Shown here one piece after another: positions 34,864 through 44,694 of a stretch of 64,000 nt of DNA. The stretch's first letter is position 1, and each line of letters begins with the position of its first letter. The DNA comes from Chryseobacterium cucumeris (GTDB lineage: Bacteria; Bacteroidota; Bacteroidia; Flavobacteriales; Weeksellaceae): positions 620,001 through 684,000 of the forward strand of contig NZ_LUVZ01000001.1 in assembly GCF_001593385.1 (NCBI RefSeq), read 5' to 3'. A model generated the notes under the pieces. The model worked only from the letters and a program-made list of their open reading frames with translations, was not told where the DNA came from and did no database searches. The position numbers were made by a program, and so were the translations under genes.

Positions 34864-37227
34864 TTAAAACTTAAACCCGACACTAAAATAGATCCTTGAA
34901 AAATCAAGCTGACTGTTTCTGGAAATATTCATGCTGATAGGACCGATAAGGGATTCGTAGCCCAGGTTCAATCCGTACCCAAACATATCAAAACTGTCAT
35001 TAAAAGGAGAAAACTCTTCACTCACCTTTCCATAGCTGAATGAAGGAGTAAGATAGAGTTTTTTCATAATTCTGTACTGGAATGACACAGCAGCCTTAGC
35101 CACAGAAGTCATCGGAAGTTCTTTTTGACGAAGCCCGTTGAATTCAGGGCTTAGCAGATCATAATTATATTCACTCCCACCCAGGTTATACTTTTGATTC
35201 AAAAACAAATACGGAACTTTATCTTCTTTCTTGGAACCGAAACTCGTTCCTAGAAACACATTCGCTTTTACTGTCAGTCTTCTTGTGATGGGATAGAAAA
35301 AGTTCTCATTCAATGTAAATGAAACAAGGTTTTTAGGCTCAGAATAGTAAGATTCTTTCGGGTTAAGGATCAGATACAGGAGAGGCTGCACAGTGTTCAG
35401 ATCATAAAGCTCATACCGATCTCCGTAATAAAATCTCGTACTCACCTGCAGATGATTCCCTTTTGTAGTGAAATATCTTTTATTGAGATTATTCTGTTCA
35501 AATTTCAGGAAAGTATTGAAATTGCTGTGATTATAGAGCTTTTTACTGTAATTATCTACTTTCGACTGATCCACCTTATCCAGTAAACTGTACATTCTTT
35601 CCGTACTGAATTCCGTTCCCAGAGATAGATAAGCATTAGGATTGATGTTATAATTCAGTGCAATTTTTCCGGTTATATTACGGTACATATGGTTAGGAAA
35701 ACGGTCACCGCCATCTTCACTGATATCATACAGTCTGAAGTTCAGATCATTACTTTTCAGGTGAACCATCTTGGCTTCCAGATCCAACCATAAACGTTCT
35801 CCACTATCCAGGAACTGCTGGTAAGCAAGTTTAGCTTTGAAACGTTCCGAAATATCCACTGTTGCCAGAAATCTTGATCGGTTGAGAAGAATATTTCTGT
35901 ATGTATAATTGACAATAATTCCTACGGACTGTTCCGTATCATAGTGCAGCGCGAGTTTAAATGCCCCTTTTTTCGCTCTTTTCACAAATACGTTCATCAC
36001 AAGACCATCATTTACATTCGTGTAGGTATAGTACACTTTAACGTACTGGCGCATTCCAAATACACGGTCTATGGCTTCATTAACCGTTTTTGCATCGTAA
36101 TACTTCCCTTCCGTAAGTCCCATCTGCTTTTTCAGTACTTCAATTTCAGCCGCATCTGTAATGGGTGTTCCGTCTTCTTCGTTAAAAGTAAATTTAGTGG
36201 TAGGCAGTTTCACTTCTTCAATCATCGTATGTTCATACGTAATTCCGGCTTTTCGCTGAGCTTCTGCCAGAGCTACAAACTCAGGAAGATGTTTTCTCGC
36301 TTCAGTCTCTCCTATTTTTATGATCCTTCTGAATTTGGCAAAATCTTTCGTTGTAATTTCTCCCAGTGGATCTACAAAGTCGACCAGAATATCTGATAAT
36401 TCTTTCTGATGTTTAAAATCTTCTACAGAGCGGATGGCATGAGTCTGATAGATCATCTTCATCGGATTTTCAATCTCTTTTTTCGTAAAAAGTCTGAATC
36501 CGGTGTAGCCTCCGATCACAAAACCGGCACCCATCTCACGAACTTCATTGGCCGGATAATTACGATCCAGACCGCCATCAACCAAAAGTTTTCCATCAAT
36601 ATAAACAGGAGCAAAAGCGGCAGGAATAGCCAGCGTAGATCGAATAGCCAGTGGTAATGATCCTTCTTTCTGCATCACCAGACCTCCGTTTTCAATATCG
36701 GAAGATGTAAGCTGCACAGGAATCCTCAGTTTACTGAAATCGTTGATATGCTTTGCGTTGAAAGTAAGCGTATTAAGAACTTCTCCCATGTACTGCCCTT
36801 CAATATAAGAACTTGGAAGTGTGGGAAATCCTTTGACTACCGGAAATTCAAGGATATACTTATCATATTCGTCTTTTTCACTGATATTGACTTTATTGTA
36901 AGGAATTTTATTACTCAGAATTCTGTTCCAGTCCATTTTATAAATGGTATGCTTCAACTGGTCTGCATTATATCCCATTGCATATAAGCCTCCCAGAATC
37001 CCTCCCATACTGGTTCCTGTGATATAATCGACTTTGATTCCCAATGAATCGATCATTTTTAAAATCCCGATATGGGCAAATCCTTTTGCACCGCCGCCAC
37101 TGAGCGCAAGGCCAAACTTAGTATCTTTGGTTACATTCTGAAGCGCAATATTCAGGGAATCATTCTTTTGCTGAGATTTGATAATGAGAGAAAAAGCAAT
37201 GGCTAAAAATATCAGGATCTTTTTCAT
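34864..37227 (-). CDS. Patatin-like phospholipase fused to an Omp85/BamA-type barrel
   Basis: This 787-aa outer-membrane protein has a signal peptide of about 19 residues. Residues 38-230 are the patatin domain: oxyanion loop SGGGAKG (43-49), nucleophile S73 in GTSMGG, and the catalytic D217 in LVDGGLDRNYP. Residues 310-400 resemble a POTRA domain, and 410-787 form an Omp85/surface-antigen beta-barrel ending in SVGFKF. This is the layout of the type Vd (PlpD-like) patatin transporters and of RssA-like Bacteroidota proteins. It probably hydrolyses phospholipids at or beyond the outer membrane. It appears to be a single gene, convergent with the secreted hydrolase. Confidence 0.9.
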   Translation of the reverse strand: MKKILIFLAIAFSLIIKSQQKNDSLNIALQNVTKDTKFGLALSGGGAKGFAHIGILKMIDSLGIKVDYITGTSMGGILGGLYAMGYNADQLKHTIYKMDWNRILSNKIPYNKVNISEKDEYDKYILEFPVVKGFPTLPSSYIEGQYMGEVLNTLTFNAKHINDFSKLRIPVQLTSSDIENGGLVMQKEGSLPLAIRSTLAIPAAFAPVYIDGKLLVDGGLDRNYPANEVREMGAGFVIGGYTGFRLFTKKEIENPMKMIYQTHAIRSVEDFKHQKELSDILVDFVDPLGEITTKDFAKFRRIIKIGETEARKHLPEFVALAEAQRKAGITYEHTMIEEVKLPTTKFTFNEEDGTPITDAAEIEVLKKQMGLTEGKYYDAKTVNEAIDRVFGMRQYVKVYYTYTNVNDGLVMNVFVKRAKKGAFKLALHYDTEQSVGIIVNYTYRNILLNRSRFLATVDISERFKAKLAYQQFLDSGERLWLDLEAKMVHLKSNDLNFRLYDISEDGGDRFPNHMYRNITGKIALNYNINPNAYLSLGTEFSTERMYSLLDKVDQSKVDNYSKKLYNHSNFNTFLKFEQNNLNKRYFTTKGNHLQVSTRFYYGDRYELYDLNTVQPLLYLILNPKESYYSEPKNLVSFTLNENFFYPITRRLTVKANVFLGTSFGSKKEDKVPYLFLNQKYNLGGSEYNYDLLSPEFNGLRQKELPMTSVAKAAVSFQYRIMKKLYLTPSFSYGKVSEEFSPFNDSFDMFGYGLNLGYESLIGPISMNISRNSQLDFSRIYFSVGFKF

Positions 37228-37394
37228 TGGTACTGCTTAATGTATCTGATTTAAACTTTATAAGTTTTTAATAAGTAGTAAAGATACACAAAAAGTTACC
37301 TGCTTTATCACAACATTTCGTGAAGTAAACGATTCTAAGCCAGCTTATTTATTAAGAATAAACAGAGAGAAAAAATATACTAAGACTAAAATTT

Positions 37395-40082
37395 TTAATA
37401 TGTTTTTATCGTTTCCACGAAATTGATATCCGGATTTAGGATTTCCAGGATAAGGCTTTTCACAGATTTCATGGCATCATCAATATTTCCTTTATCAAAC
37501 TGCAGGGCAACCATTCCCTTTTTAGCATCTGCAAAACTCCAGATTCCGGTTTCAATCGGGAAACCCCAAAACTCAGGAAGGTGCTGTACCACGTAATGAT
37601 AAATACAAAGCTGAAGGGCCTGCTTCCTGTCGCTGTTATGAAAATATTCATCTACGTTATCCTGATCAATCTTTACAGTAAGATTTTTAGTCCTGGCGGT
37701 TTTATAATCAATAATTCTCAGAGTACCGTTCAGTTTATCAATCCGGTCAATGAATCCAAAAAAAGAAATTTTATCATTTCCATCAAGAGGAAAATCGATG
37801 TTTTCAAACCTTCTTTCGATATCAATAATCTCCAGTTTATTACCTTGCTTTATGAGTTCAAGATCATGATTCAGCACATTTTCAATGACCTTTTTAGCAA
37901 TGGCCTTATGGATATAATTCATCCCTTTTTCATAAAATTCCGGCTGGTGCTTCAGTTTTTCAATAGCAATATTTATATATTCATCTACTGCTTTAACTGA
38001 ATTCTTTAAATCACTTTCTTTTAAAACCTTACCCTTTAACACCTCATACACTTCTTGAAGTGAATAATGAACCAGATTTCCGTAATTTTTTATCGATAGT
38101 TCTTCTTCAATTTCATCCGTTTCCGAAGTATTTAAAATCTTGGAAAGGTAGAAATCAATCGGATTGTAAAGATAACTCGTCAGGTGGGAAGCAGATACTT
38201 TTTCCTTCCATTTTTGAAGACGTTCCTGTACAATTTGTGTCTTGGAAATTTCTATCGGTTTGGTGGCAATAGGTTCAGAGGAATTTTCAATAATGAGATG
38301 TTCGATCTCATGAGAACTTTCCATTTCGATCTGTGTAATGAAACGGCTCTTCTCTCCGGTATTGACTCCGGAACTTAAAGCATTGTATAGTAAATGTACA
38401 TTCTTCGCATCCTGAATCAGTCTGTAAAAGTGATAGGCATAAATGCTGTCATTTTCAAGAAAAGTATGAAGATCGAAGAACCTTCGGATATCAAAAGGAA
38501 TATAGGTATTCTGAGAGTTTCCAAGGGGAAGTTTTCCTTCGTTGACGGAAAGCAGAATAACGTTTTCAAAGTTCAGGAGACGCGTTTCCAGTAATCCCAT
38601 GATCTGAAGTCCTCTCAGAGGTTCTCCCTGAAAATCGATACTTTCAGAATTGATATGCTGGTTGATCAAGATTTCCAGTGTTTCCATTTTGATCTCAATA
38701 TTGTAAGGAGTCAGCTGGTTTTTGATGATTCTGAATGCATTTTCAAAGTGAGAGACATTTTCATACTGAATATCGTCTATTTCAAGCCATTTTACCTGCT
38801 GGCAGAACTCAATAAGCATATCCAGATAACCGTTGGTTCCTGTTGCTTTTTGAAGAAGTCCATAATAAGACAGCCCGCTTAGCAGTTCATGTAAAAGTTT
38901 CCTGGAAATATAAACAATATTCCGTTCTTCTATTTTGGCTTTAAAATCATTGATAATCTGTTCATCTTCTACAGATTTTGGCAGTTCTTCCAAAATGGGG
39001 AAAACATCTCTGTAATAATAAGACAGTTTATTTTTTTCCAATTGTTTCTGCAGATAGAAAAGACGTTTCACTGCATTGGAGAAAGATAAGTTTTTCAACG
39101 GGAATCCCATTGTAATATTCAAATTATCAACACCATGCATTACATCAAGACTGGCCGGAAGAAGATTTTCATCCAGCAGTACTACTGCTGTATTGGAGTA
39201 GGTTTTATTATTGATCTCTTTAAAGATTTCAGGCAATACTTTGGTCTGGGTTACATTCCCGGACACTTCGTATACCTTAATTTTTTTAGGTTGGTTAAAA
39301 TCGTCTTCTATCCACTGAAAAGATCTGTTATCATCAAATTCTTTCCAGGTTTTATGATTTCTCAGAAATTTTCCTGCTTCCTGTCTCTCGTCATCGAAAT
39401 AATAACGGTCAGCCTGAAAGAAACACTGCGCTTTATTCCATTGCAAAAGGCTTCTTACAAGCTTTTCTTCTACCGGAGTAAAGGCATTGAAGCCGCAAAA
39501 AACAAATTCTTCTTTGGTATTTTTTGCAAAGTCGGCAATCCTGGCTTTAGCCGCCTCATGAATCATTCCGGAAGTAGCCCAGTTTCTCTCCTGCAGTCTC
39601 TCCTTTAAAACAGGGAGAAAAACGTTCATATTCTGCCAGAAATTAAGAAACTTCTTTCTCGGGACATCATCATCCTCTCCAAGATCCTGAGCCCATTCTT
39701 TAATCCTTTCCTCATCAAACATATACTGCAGAACTGCCTGATCGCTATCTGAGAATTTGAGAATATCATCCCAATCCTTCTGTAAGGTGGGAAACCATTT
39801 CAGAAAATCGGAAAAATCATCTCTGGGAATAAGATTCAGGCTTCGGTACACATCAAAAGAGAAAAGCCACAACGGAATCCCCTGAATAGTCTGATGATCT
39901 GCTATTTTATTGATGAGTTCCTCAATCGTAAAAAAATTGGGAAGAAACCCTGAATAGTTATTTTCCTCCAGAATTTGTATGATAAACACAATGGGACGTT
40001 TTCCGGGCAGAATGATATTAAACGCAGAAAGGTCAGTGTTTTGTGCCAGCAGTTCGTGGATGATCTTATTGAGGAATTTCAA
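37395..40082 (-). CDS. PD-(D/E)XK nuclease-family protein (AddB/RecB-like)
   Basis: This is an 895-aa cytoplasmic protein. The C-terminal third has a RecB-type nuclease domain (ASHLTSYLYNPIDFYLSKIL, YGNLVHYSLQEVYE) with catalytic D779 (GFIDRID), D792 and K794 (IIDYKTA) and the downstream QLCIYHYV motif. The N-terminal two thirds resemble the degenerate helicase domain of AddB (NIILPGKRPIVFI, FTIEELINKI, FCGFNAFTPVEEKL) without an intact Walker A. In AddAB enzymes this subunit works with a helicase-nuclease in double-strand-break repair; no AddA-like partner is in the window. It overlaps the upstream DUF922 gene by 4 nt, so the three-gene operon is translationally coupled. Confidence 0.85.
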   Translation of the reverse strand: MKFLNKIIHELLAQNTDLSAFNIILPGKRPIVFIIQILEENNYSGFLPNFFTIEELINKIADHQTIQGIPLWLFSFDVYRSLNLIPRDDFSDFLKWFPTLQKDWDDILKFSDSDQAVLQYMFDEERIKEWAQDLGEDDDVPRKKFLNFWQNMNVFLPVLKERLQERNWATSGMIHEAAKARIADFAKNTKEEFVFCGFNAFTPVEEKLVRSLLQWNKAQCFFQADRYYFDDERQEAGKFLRNHKTWKEFDDNRSFQWIEDDFNQPKKIKVYEVSGNVTQTKVLPEIFKEINNKTYSNTAVVLLDENLLPASLDVMHGVDNLNITMGFPLKNLSFSNAVKRLFYLQKQLEKNKLSYYYRDVFPILEELPKSVEDEQIINDFKAKIEERNIVYISRKLLHELLSGLSYYGLLQKATGTNGYLDMLIEFCQQVKWLEIDDIQYENVSHFENAFRIIKNQLTPYNIEIKMETLEILINQHINSESIDFQGEPLRGLQIMGLLETRLLNFENVILLSVNEGKLPLGNSQNTYIPFDIRRFFDLHTFLENDSIYAYHFYRLIQDAKNVHLLYNALSSGVNTGEKSRFITQIEMESSHEIEHLIIENSSEPIATKPIEISKTQIVQERLQKWKEKVSASHLTSYLYNPIDFYLSKILNTSETDEIEEELSIKNYGNLVHYSLQEVYEVLKGKVLKESDLKNSVKAVDEYINIAIEKLKHQPEFYEKGMNYIHKAIAKKVIENVLNHDLELIKQGNKLEIIDIERRFENIDFPLDGNDKISFFGFIDRIDKLNGTLRIIDYKTARTKNLTVKIDQDNVDEYFHNSDRKQALQLCIYHYVVQHLPEFWGFPIETGIWSFADAKKGMVALQFDKGNIDDAMKSVKSLILEILNPDINFVETIKTY

Positions 40083-40615
40083 AGGGTTTTATAGCTTTTT
40101 AAGTTATCTAGTTGTTCAGAAATCAACTGATTATATTCGGTTTGTTTTTCTTTATCAATTCCATGACGGGTTTCGCCGTCATAGGACATCTGGAAGTTTT
40201 TATAATCAATAGCGATTCCGTCATAAATGGCTTTGAAATATTTATTATAATCTCCAGAATTTTTAATTTTTTCAGCAACAGCCTTTCTGAATTTTCTCAC
40301 AAATAATTCTGCAATATCAAAATGCTTTTGCTCATGAAGAAGAATATAATCATCCATTCTTTTGACATCTTTCCAGGATTTATCCTCATGAAAAAGGGTT
40401 TTGATGGTAATCGTAACCGGAGCCTTCGGATCAGAAGATTTTTCAGAATAAAACTCCCAGCCACAATGGGTATATGCTGCTACATCAGGATTCTTTTTCT
40501 TGCTAACCGGGCTTTTAAAGTTATCCCATGTTAATTTTTTACCTTCTTCCCAGATAATTTTCTGTCCGGTTACAGCTTGCGCTGCTAATAAACATAGTAC
40601 AAAAGTCAATCTCAT
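40079..40615 (-). CDS. Exported DUF922-like putative zinc protease
   Basis: This is a 178-aa protein with a signal peptide (ending AVTGQ, about residue 18). A HExxH-like zinc motif, H94-E95-Q-K-H98 in ILLHEQKHFDIAE, fits the DUF922 pattern (HEQxHFD) of predicted bacterial metalloproteases. It starts at the last base of the preceding lipoprotein stop (TAATG) and overlaps the nuclease gene by 4 nt. Coupling of an exported protein to a DNA repair gene probably reflects compact packing rather than shared function. Protease activity is predicted only from the motif. Confidence 0.75.
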   Translation of the reverse strand: MRLTFVLCLLAAQAVTGQKIIWEEGKKLTWDNFKSPVSKKKNPDVAAYTHCGWEFYSEKSSDPKAPVTITIKTLFHEDKSWKDVKRMDDYILLHEQKHFDIAELFVRKFRKAVAEKIKNSGDYNKYFKAIYDGIAIDYKNFQMSYDGETRHGIDKEKQTEYNQLISEQLDNLKSYKTL

Positions 40616-41019
40616 TATTCCACTACAATTGTTTTTGTGATCCAGTTATTTCCTCCATTCCAGAATTTAAAAGTATAATTACCTTTTCTTTGAGGACTGA
40701 AATTGATTTGATTCGCTCCAACGTAATTCCCTTGTGTACAAGGTCCGTTGGTAATATATTTATAGGAAGTCACCGTTCTTTCCAGATTGGTATTGTAAAC
40801 ATAATCATATCCATAAAAACCCTCACAATGAGATGGATAAGTGGAATATGTTTTGATGCTCTGTATTCCAAAAACATCCATGGTATCATTGACAATTTTT
40901 ACGCTGTCTATTTTAATTTTACCGATAGATTCAATGGTTTGATAATTATCATCATCACACGAAACCAGAAGCACGCCTAAAACGAATACTGAAAATCCAA
41001 TATTTAAAAGTTTTTTCAT
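40615..41019 (-). CDS. Lipoprotein of unknown function
   Basis: This is a 134-aa protein from the ATG at 41019; the frame extends to a TTG at 41046 but the lipoprotein signal begins here. The signal ends LLVSC21-DDD; the Asp-rich start after the Cys may act as a retention or export signal in Bacteroidota. The mature part is beta-rich, with two further Cys residues (SHCEGFYGYDYV and GPCTQG) that could form a disulfide. No family is recognised. It is the first gene of an operon with the DUF922 protein and the AddB-like nuclease, overlapping the next start by one base. Confidence 0.65.
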   Translation of the reverse strand: MKKLLNIGFSVFVLGVLLVSCDDDNYQTIESIGKIKIDSVKIVNDTMDVFGIQSIKTYSTYPSHCEGFYGYDYVYNTNLERTVTSYKYITNGPCTQGNYVGANQINFSPQRKGNYTFKFWNGGNNWITKTIVVE

Positions 41020-41081
41020 AACCTTTACTTTTCTGATTATTAACAAATGTTAGCAAAAATTATTCCTTATTCACATCAAAA

Positions 41082-41717
41082 TCAGGAATTAAAATTACCT
41101 TTTGATACATAAACTACTTTTTTAGTATCAAAAAATTCTTCATCAAAATAGTGTTTAAGATTGAAAATTTCACATTTAAGTCCGGCAAGCTCTTCAGCAA
41201 GATCACCGCCTTTCAAATATAAAATTCCGTTATGTTTAGGGTTAAACTGTTCTTTTTCAAATTTCCCCTTCAGCCATCTTAAAAATTCCGGCATTTGGGT
41301 TACTGCTCTGCTGACTACAAAATGGAATTTTTCTTTCAGCTTCTCTGCTCTTCCATGAATAGCGGTAACATTAGTTAATCCAACTCCGTCTGCCACAGCC
41401 TGTACTACACTGATTTTCTTCCCAATAGAATCAATCAGGGTAAATTCTACTTCAGGAAAAAGAATCGCCAAAGGAATTCCTGGAAAACCACCTCCGGTTC
41501 CGATATCCAAAACTTTGGTTCCTGGTGCAAATTCCATCACTTTTGCAATCCCCAACGAGTGCAGAATGTGCTTTTCATATAGGGATTCCATATCTTTTCT
41601 GGAAATTACATTGATCTTTTCATTCCATTCATTGTACAGATTTTCCAATTTGGAGAACTGTTCTTTCTGTTTTTCAGTAAGATCCGGGAAATATTTTAAT
41701 AGTAACGATGCAGACAT
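41082..41717 (-). CDS. rsmG: 16S rRNA (guanine527-N7)-methyltransferase
   Basis: This is a 211-aa cytoplasmic methyltransferase that modifies G527 in the 530 loop of 16S rRNA; loss of the enzyme gives low-level streptomycin resistance in other bacteria. It has the N-terminal WNEKINVISRKDMESLYEKHILHSL and the SAM-binding VLDIGTGGGFPGIPLAI (from 69). VSRAVTQMPEFL and LYLKGGD match the family. The ATG at 41717 gives the normal start; an in-frame TTG extends to 41738. A strong promoter lies directly upstream. Confidence 0.95.
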   Translation of the reverse strand: MSASLLLKYFPDLTEKQKEQFSKLENLYNEWNEKINVISRKDMESLYEKHILHSLGIAKVMEFAPGTKVLDIGTGGGFPGIPLAILFPEVEFTLIDSIGKKISVVQAVADGVGLTNVTAIHGRAEKLKEKFHFVVSRAVTQMPEFLRWLKGKFEKEQFNPKHNGILYLKGGDLAEELAGLKCEIFNLKHYFDEEFFDTKKVVYVSKGNFNS

Positions 41718-41735
41718 GTGAATTATTATAAACCG

Positions 41736-41767
41736 CAAAAATAAGTTTTATTTCTCTTGTATTCAAA
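41736..41767 (-). promoter_or_regulatory. Promoter of rsmG
   Basis: On the minus strand, TTTG (41767-41764), a 20-nt spacer and TATTTTTG (41743-41736) give a full match to the Bacteroidota consensus, 18 nt before the ATG. Confidence 0.7.
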
Positions 41768-41815
41768 TCTACTTTTCCTGATCCTGCTGCAAACTCAGCT
41801 TTTCAGCAAAATTCA

Positions 41816-43153
41816 TCACTTTGCAATTCCTGGTATAACAGGAACACTCAGGTTTCCTGAAGAGCTCACGCTCTGTACCGCAAAAATATAATTGTCTTTC
41901 GAAAGTGGAATCTTCATAGAAAGTTCAGTGGTGAATATTTTTTTCTGCCATACCGGATTGTGTGTTTCTCTTGCCAGCACATAATATCCTGTGGGGATTC
42001 CAAATTTTGGTTTTTCCCAATGTAAAGTTGTTGAATTTGTCAGCTCTTTCACATCCATTTCAACTTTCTCCGGTTTCGAGGTAGACTTTGCAAGGCTTGC
42101 CAATACGGCAACATTGGCTGCGACATTCTTTTTCAGATATTTGAAATCTATAAACTCTGGAAGATCACCATACTGCTTATTGTTTTCAATTCTTATGTCC
42201 TGATGCTGATGATCGTAGTTTTCGTAATATTCCGTCAGTCTTACAGAGGGGAATCCGTTATTCACAAAGCTGGTATGATCTCCTCCACGCAAAAATCTGT
42301 CATTCCTATAGATCAGTTTAATTTCCAATCCTTTCACATATTGTTCTGTAATTTCTTTGATATAACGAGCCAACTGTCTGGATTCACTATCATTTTCAAA
42401 ACCCATATTTCTGATTGCCATTGCTTTTTTATCCAGATCTTTGTAAGGCAGACCTTCGCTGAATACACGAAGGATACGGGTATTGATCTCTCCTGTTTCT
42501 CCTGCTTTGGGATTACCGATCATATCATTATTCAAAACAGCTTCCAGTTGCCCATTTTCTCTTTTAATTTTCTCAGCTAATTGCTTTGAACCTAACAAAG
42601 ATTGTTCTTCTCCTGAAAAAGCCACAAAAATGATAGATGCCGGAAATGAAGATTTGCTCAGTATTCTTGCAGATTCTATCACAGCACTTACTCCACTGCC
42701 GTCATCATTGGCACCAGGCGCTTTGGAAGTTCTGTTCATCACATCAGTAACTCTTGAATCAAGATGCCCTCCGATCAGGAAAATTCTCTTATCATTCGGA
42801 TCTGTTCCTTTCAGAAAGGCAACAGCATTTCCAAGGTTTACTATTTTATCAACTCGCTTTCCATCCGGCTGAATATCTTCCTGCTGTAGATACACCTCCA
42901 TTCTTCCATCTGAATTTTTAGCATAATCATTGAATTTCCTGATCACCCAGTTCCTTGCCGCACCTATTCCCTTCTTTGGATCATCGATCGAACTCAAGGT
43001 ATGCCGGGTTTCAAAGCTTACCAACTTTCCGATATATGATTTTAATGAATCTTCATTCACCTGCGAGACATATTTTTTCACTTCATCATCTTTTGAATAT
43101 CTCTGCGAGAAAACACTACAGGAAATCAGTAATAAAAAAACGGAATATTTCAT
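41816..43153 (-). CDS. M28-family zinc aminopeptidase/peptidase, exported
   Basis: This is a 445-aa protein with a short signal peptide (ending SVFSQ, residue 17). The M28 catalytic domain has an intact co-catalytic zinc site: H130 (GGHLDSR), bridging D150 (GANDDGSG), and base/ligand pair E182-E183 (SGEEQSLLGS). A fibronectin-III-like domain occupies about 355-445. It probably trims amino acids from periplasmic or secreted peptides. It is separate in sequence from the three M28 peptidases at 55.8-60 kb, which belong to the carboxypeptidase Q-like branch. Confidence 0.88.
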   Translation of the reverse strand: MKYSVFLLLISCSVFSQRYSKDDEVKKYVSQVNEDSLKSYIGKLVSFETRHTLSSIDDPKKGIGAARNWVIRKFNDYAKNSDGRMEVYLQQEDIQPDGKRVDKIVNLGNAVAFLKGTDPNDKRIFLIGGHLDSRVTDVMNRTSKAPGANDDGSGVSAVIESARILSKSSFPASIIFVAFSGEEQSLLGSKQLAEKIKRENGQLEAVLNNDMIGNPKAGETGEINTRILRVFSEGLPYKDLDKKAMAIRNMGFENDSESRQLARYIKEITEQYVKGLEIKLIYRNDRFLRGGDHTSFVNNGFPSVRLTEYYENYDHQHQDIRIENNKQYGDLPEFIDFKYLKKNVAANVAVLASLAKSTSKPEKVEMDVKELTNSTTLHWEKPKFGIPTGYYVLARETHNPVWQKKIFTTELSMKIPLSKDNYIFAVQSVSSSGNLSVPVIPGIAK

Positions 43154-43467
43154 AGGACAGATCTTAGGTTGTTAAAGATACAAAACCCTACGCTGCAAAA
43201 TCATTCCTTATGAGAATTTATTTTAATCTCTTTCAATAGGACTAGTACCCAGTTTTAGCATTTTCCCACTTTGAATATCTTCTTCCTGGAATTAAGTTTT
43301 TTTACTAAAATTAAGATTAAAATCAGTCTCACACATCAAAAGAAAAGATTTTTATAACCTAACAGAAGATTTGACTAAAACCTGACAAAAATCTTTAAAG
43401 TACCCTTACTTTTATTACCGCCACAACACGTTTTTATTATATATTTGTTAAAATTCAAAAAAATACA
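43154..43467. other. Divergent intergenic region
   Basis: This 314-nt spacer lies between the M28 peptidase (minus) and aspartate aminotransferase (plus). The aspC-side promoter box is at 43440. No repeat, terminator or small gene was seen. Confidence 0.5.
43440..43447 (+). promoter_or_regulatory. -7 box (TATATTTG) of the aminotransferase-M16 operon
   Basis: This is a perfect TAnnTTTG 20 nt before the start at 43468. The -33 element is not clear. Confidence 0.5.
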
Positions 43468-44661
43468 ATGGATAAACTTTCAGATAGAGTAAAAAGATTA
43501 GGATACTCCCAGACATTTGTCATGTCAAACAAAGCCAGAGAAATGAAAGCCAGCGGAATAGATGTGATCAGTTTAACTCTTGGTGAGCCGGATTTCGATG
43601 TTCCGGACAATATCAAACAGGCAGCATTCGATGCCATCAATCAAAATTACAGCCACTATTCTCCTGTTCCGGGATTTCTGGAACTGCGTGAGGCTATTGC
43701 ATATAAATTAAAAAGAGATAATAATCTGGAATACAAACCTACCCAGATTTGTGTTTCCAATGGAGCTAAGCAGGCTATTATCAATGTTTTGGCTGCTATC
43801 ATCAATGATGGTGATGAAGTTCTGCTTCCTGCACCTTACTGGGTAAGCTATGATGAAATGGTAAAAATGATGGGCGGAAATTCCGTAATGCTTCCTACAT
43901 CTTATGTTACCGATTTCAAAGTGACTGCAGAACAACTTGAAGAAGCTATCACAGAGAAAACCAAAGCTGTACTTTTCAGTTCGCCATGTAATCCGTCAGG
44001 TGGATATTATACTTATGACGAATTAAAATCGATTGCCAAAGTAATTGCCAAATATCCTCAGATAACGATAATTTCTGACGAGATTTACGAATATATCAAT
44101 TATGAAACGAATACCACTTCAATTGCTCAGTTTCCGGAAGTATATGAACAGACAGCTGTAATCAATGGGATGTCAAAAGCATTTGCTATGACCGGATGGA
44201 GAATCGGGTATTCTGCATGTCCGGAATGGCTGGCAAAAGCTTGTGAAAAAGTACAGGGACAGATGACCAGCGGTGCTAATACGGTAGCACAAAGAGCTTC
44301 TATTGTTGCGCTGAAAGCAGATCCTTCCGAATACAGATACATGATTGACGCTTTCAAAAAAAGAAGAGATCTTGTCTATGAACTGATCAAAGAAATCCCG
44401 GGATTCAAAGTGGTTCTTCCAAAGGCTGCCTTCTATTTCTTCCCGGATATTTCGTACTATATTGGAAAAACCCTTGATGGAACAGAAATTAAAAACTCGG
44501 ACGACTTTGCCATGTTCATCCTAGAAAATGCTCATGTTGGATGTGTAGGCGGATTCTCTTTTGGAAGTCCTGAATGTATCAGATTCTCTTATGCTGCTTC
44601 TGAGGAGGAATTAAGAGAGGCTATGAAACGTATTAAAAACTTATTGGAAAAATTCAATTAA
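43468..44661 (+). CDS. aspC: Aspartate aminotransferase (class I, PLP)
   Basis: This is a 397-aa cytoplasmic enzyme exchanging amino groups between aspartate/oxaloacetate and glutamate/2-oxoglutarate. The PLP lysine is K237 (NGMSKAFAMTGWRIGY). Other family markers are SPCNPSGG (171-179), ISDEIYEYI (D204) and a C-terminal arginine in CIRFSYA. It belongs to the bacterial Iγ (AspB-like) group by its TLGEPDFDVP start. It is followed 33 nt later by the M16 protease gene with no terminator between, so the two may be co-transcribed. Confidence 0.9.
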   Translation: MDKLSDRVKRLGYSQTFVMSNKAREMKASGIDVISLTLGEPDFDVPDNIKQAAFDAINQNYSHYSPVPGFLELREAIAYKLKRDNNLEYKPTQICVSNGAKQAIINVLAAIINDGDEVLLPAPYWVSYDEMVKMMGGNSVMLPTSYVTDFKVTAEQLEEAITEKTKAVLFSSPCNPSGGYYTYDELKSIAKVIAKYPQITIISDEIYEYINYETNTTSIAQFPEVYEQTAVINGMSKAFAMTGWRIGYSACPEWLAKACEKVQGQMTSGANTVAQRASIVALKADPSEYRYMIDAFKKRRDLVYELIKEIPGFKVVLPKAAFYFFPDISYYIGKTLDGTEIKNSDDFAMFILENAHVGCVGGFSFGSPECIRFSYAASEEELREAMKRIKNLLEKFN

Positions 44662-44694
44662 CAAATTAATAACCCAAAATAAAACACGACAGCA

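Noticed and set aside
37395..40082. Several plus-strand frames of 60-157 codons inside the AddB-like gene
   Set aside because: Their composition is rich in Phe, Ile and Lys as expected for antisense of an AT-rich gene, and no start context or terminator supports them.
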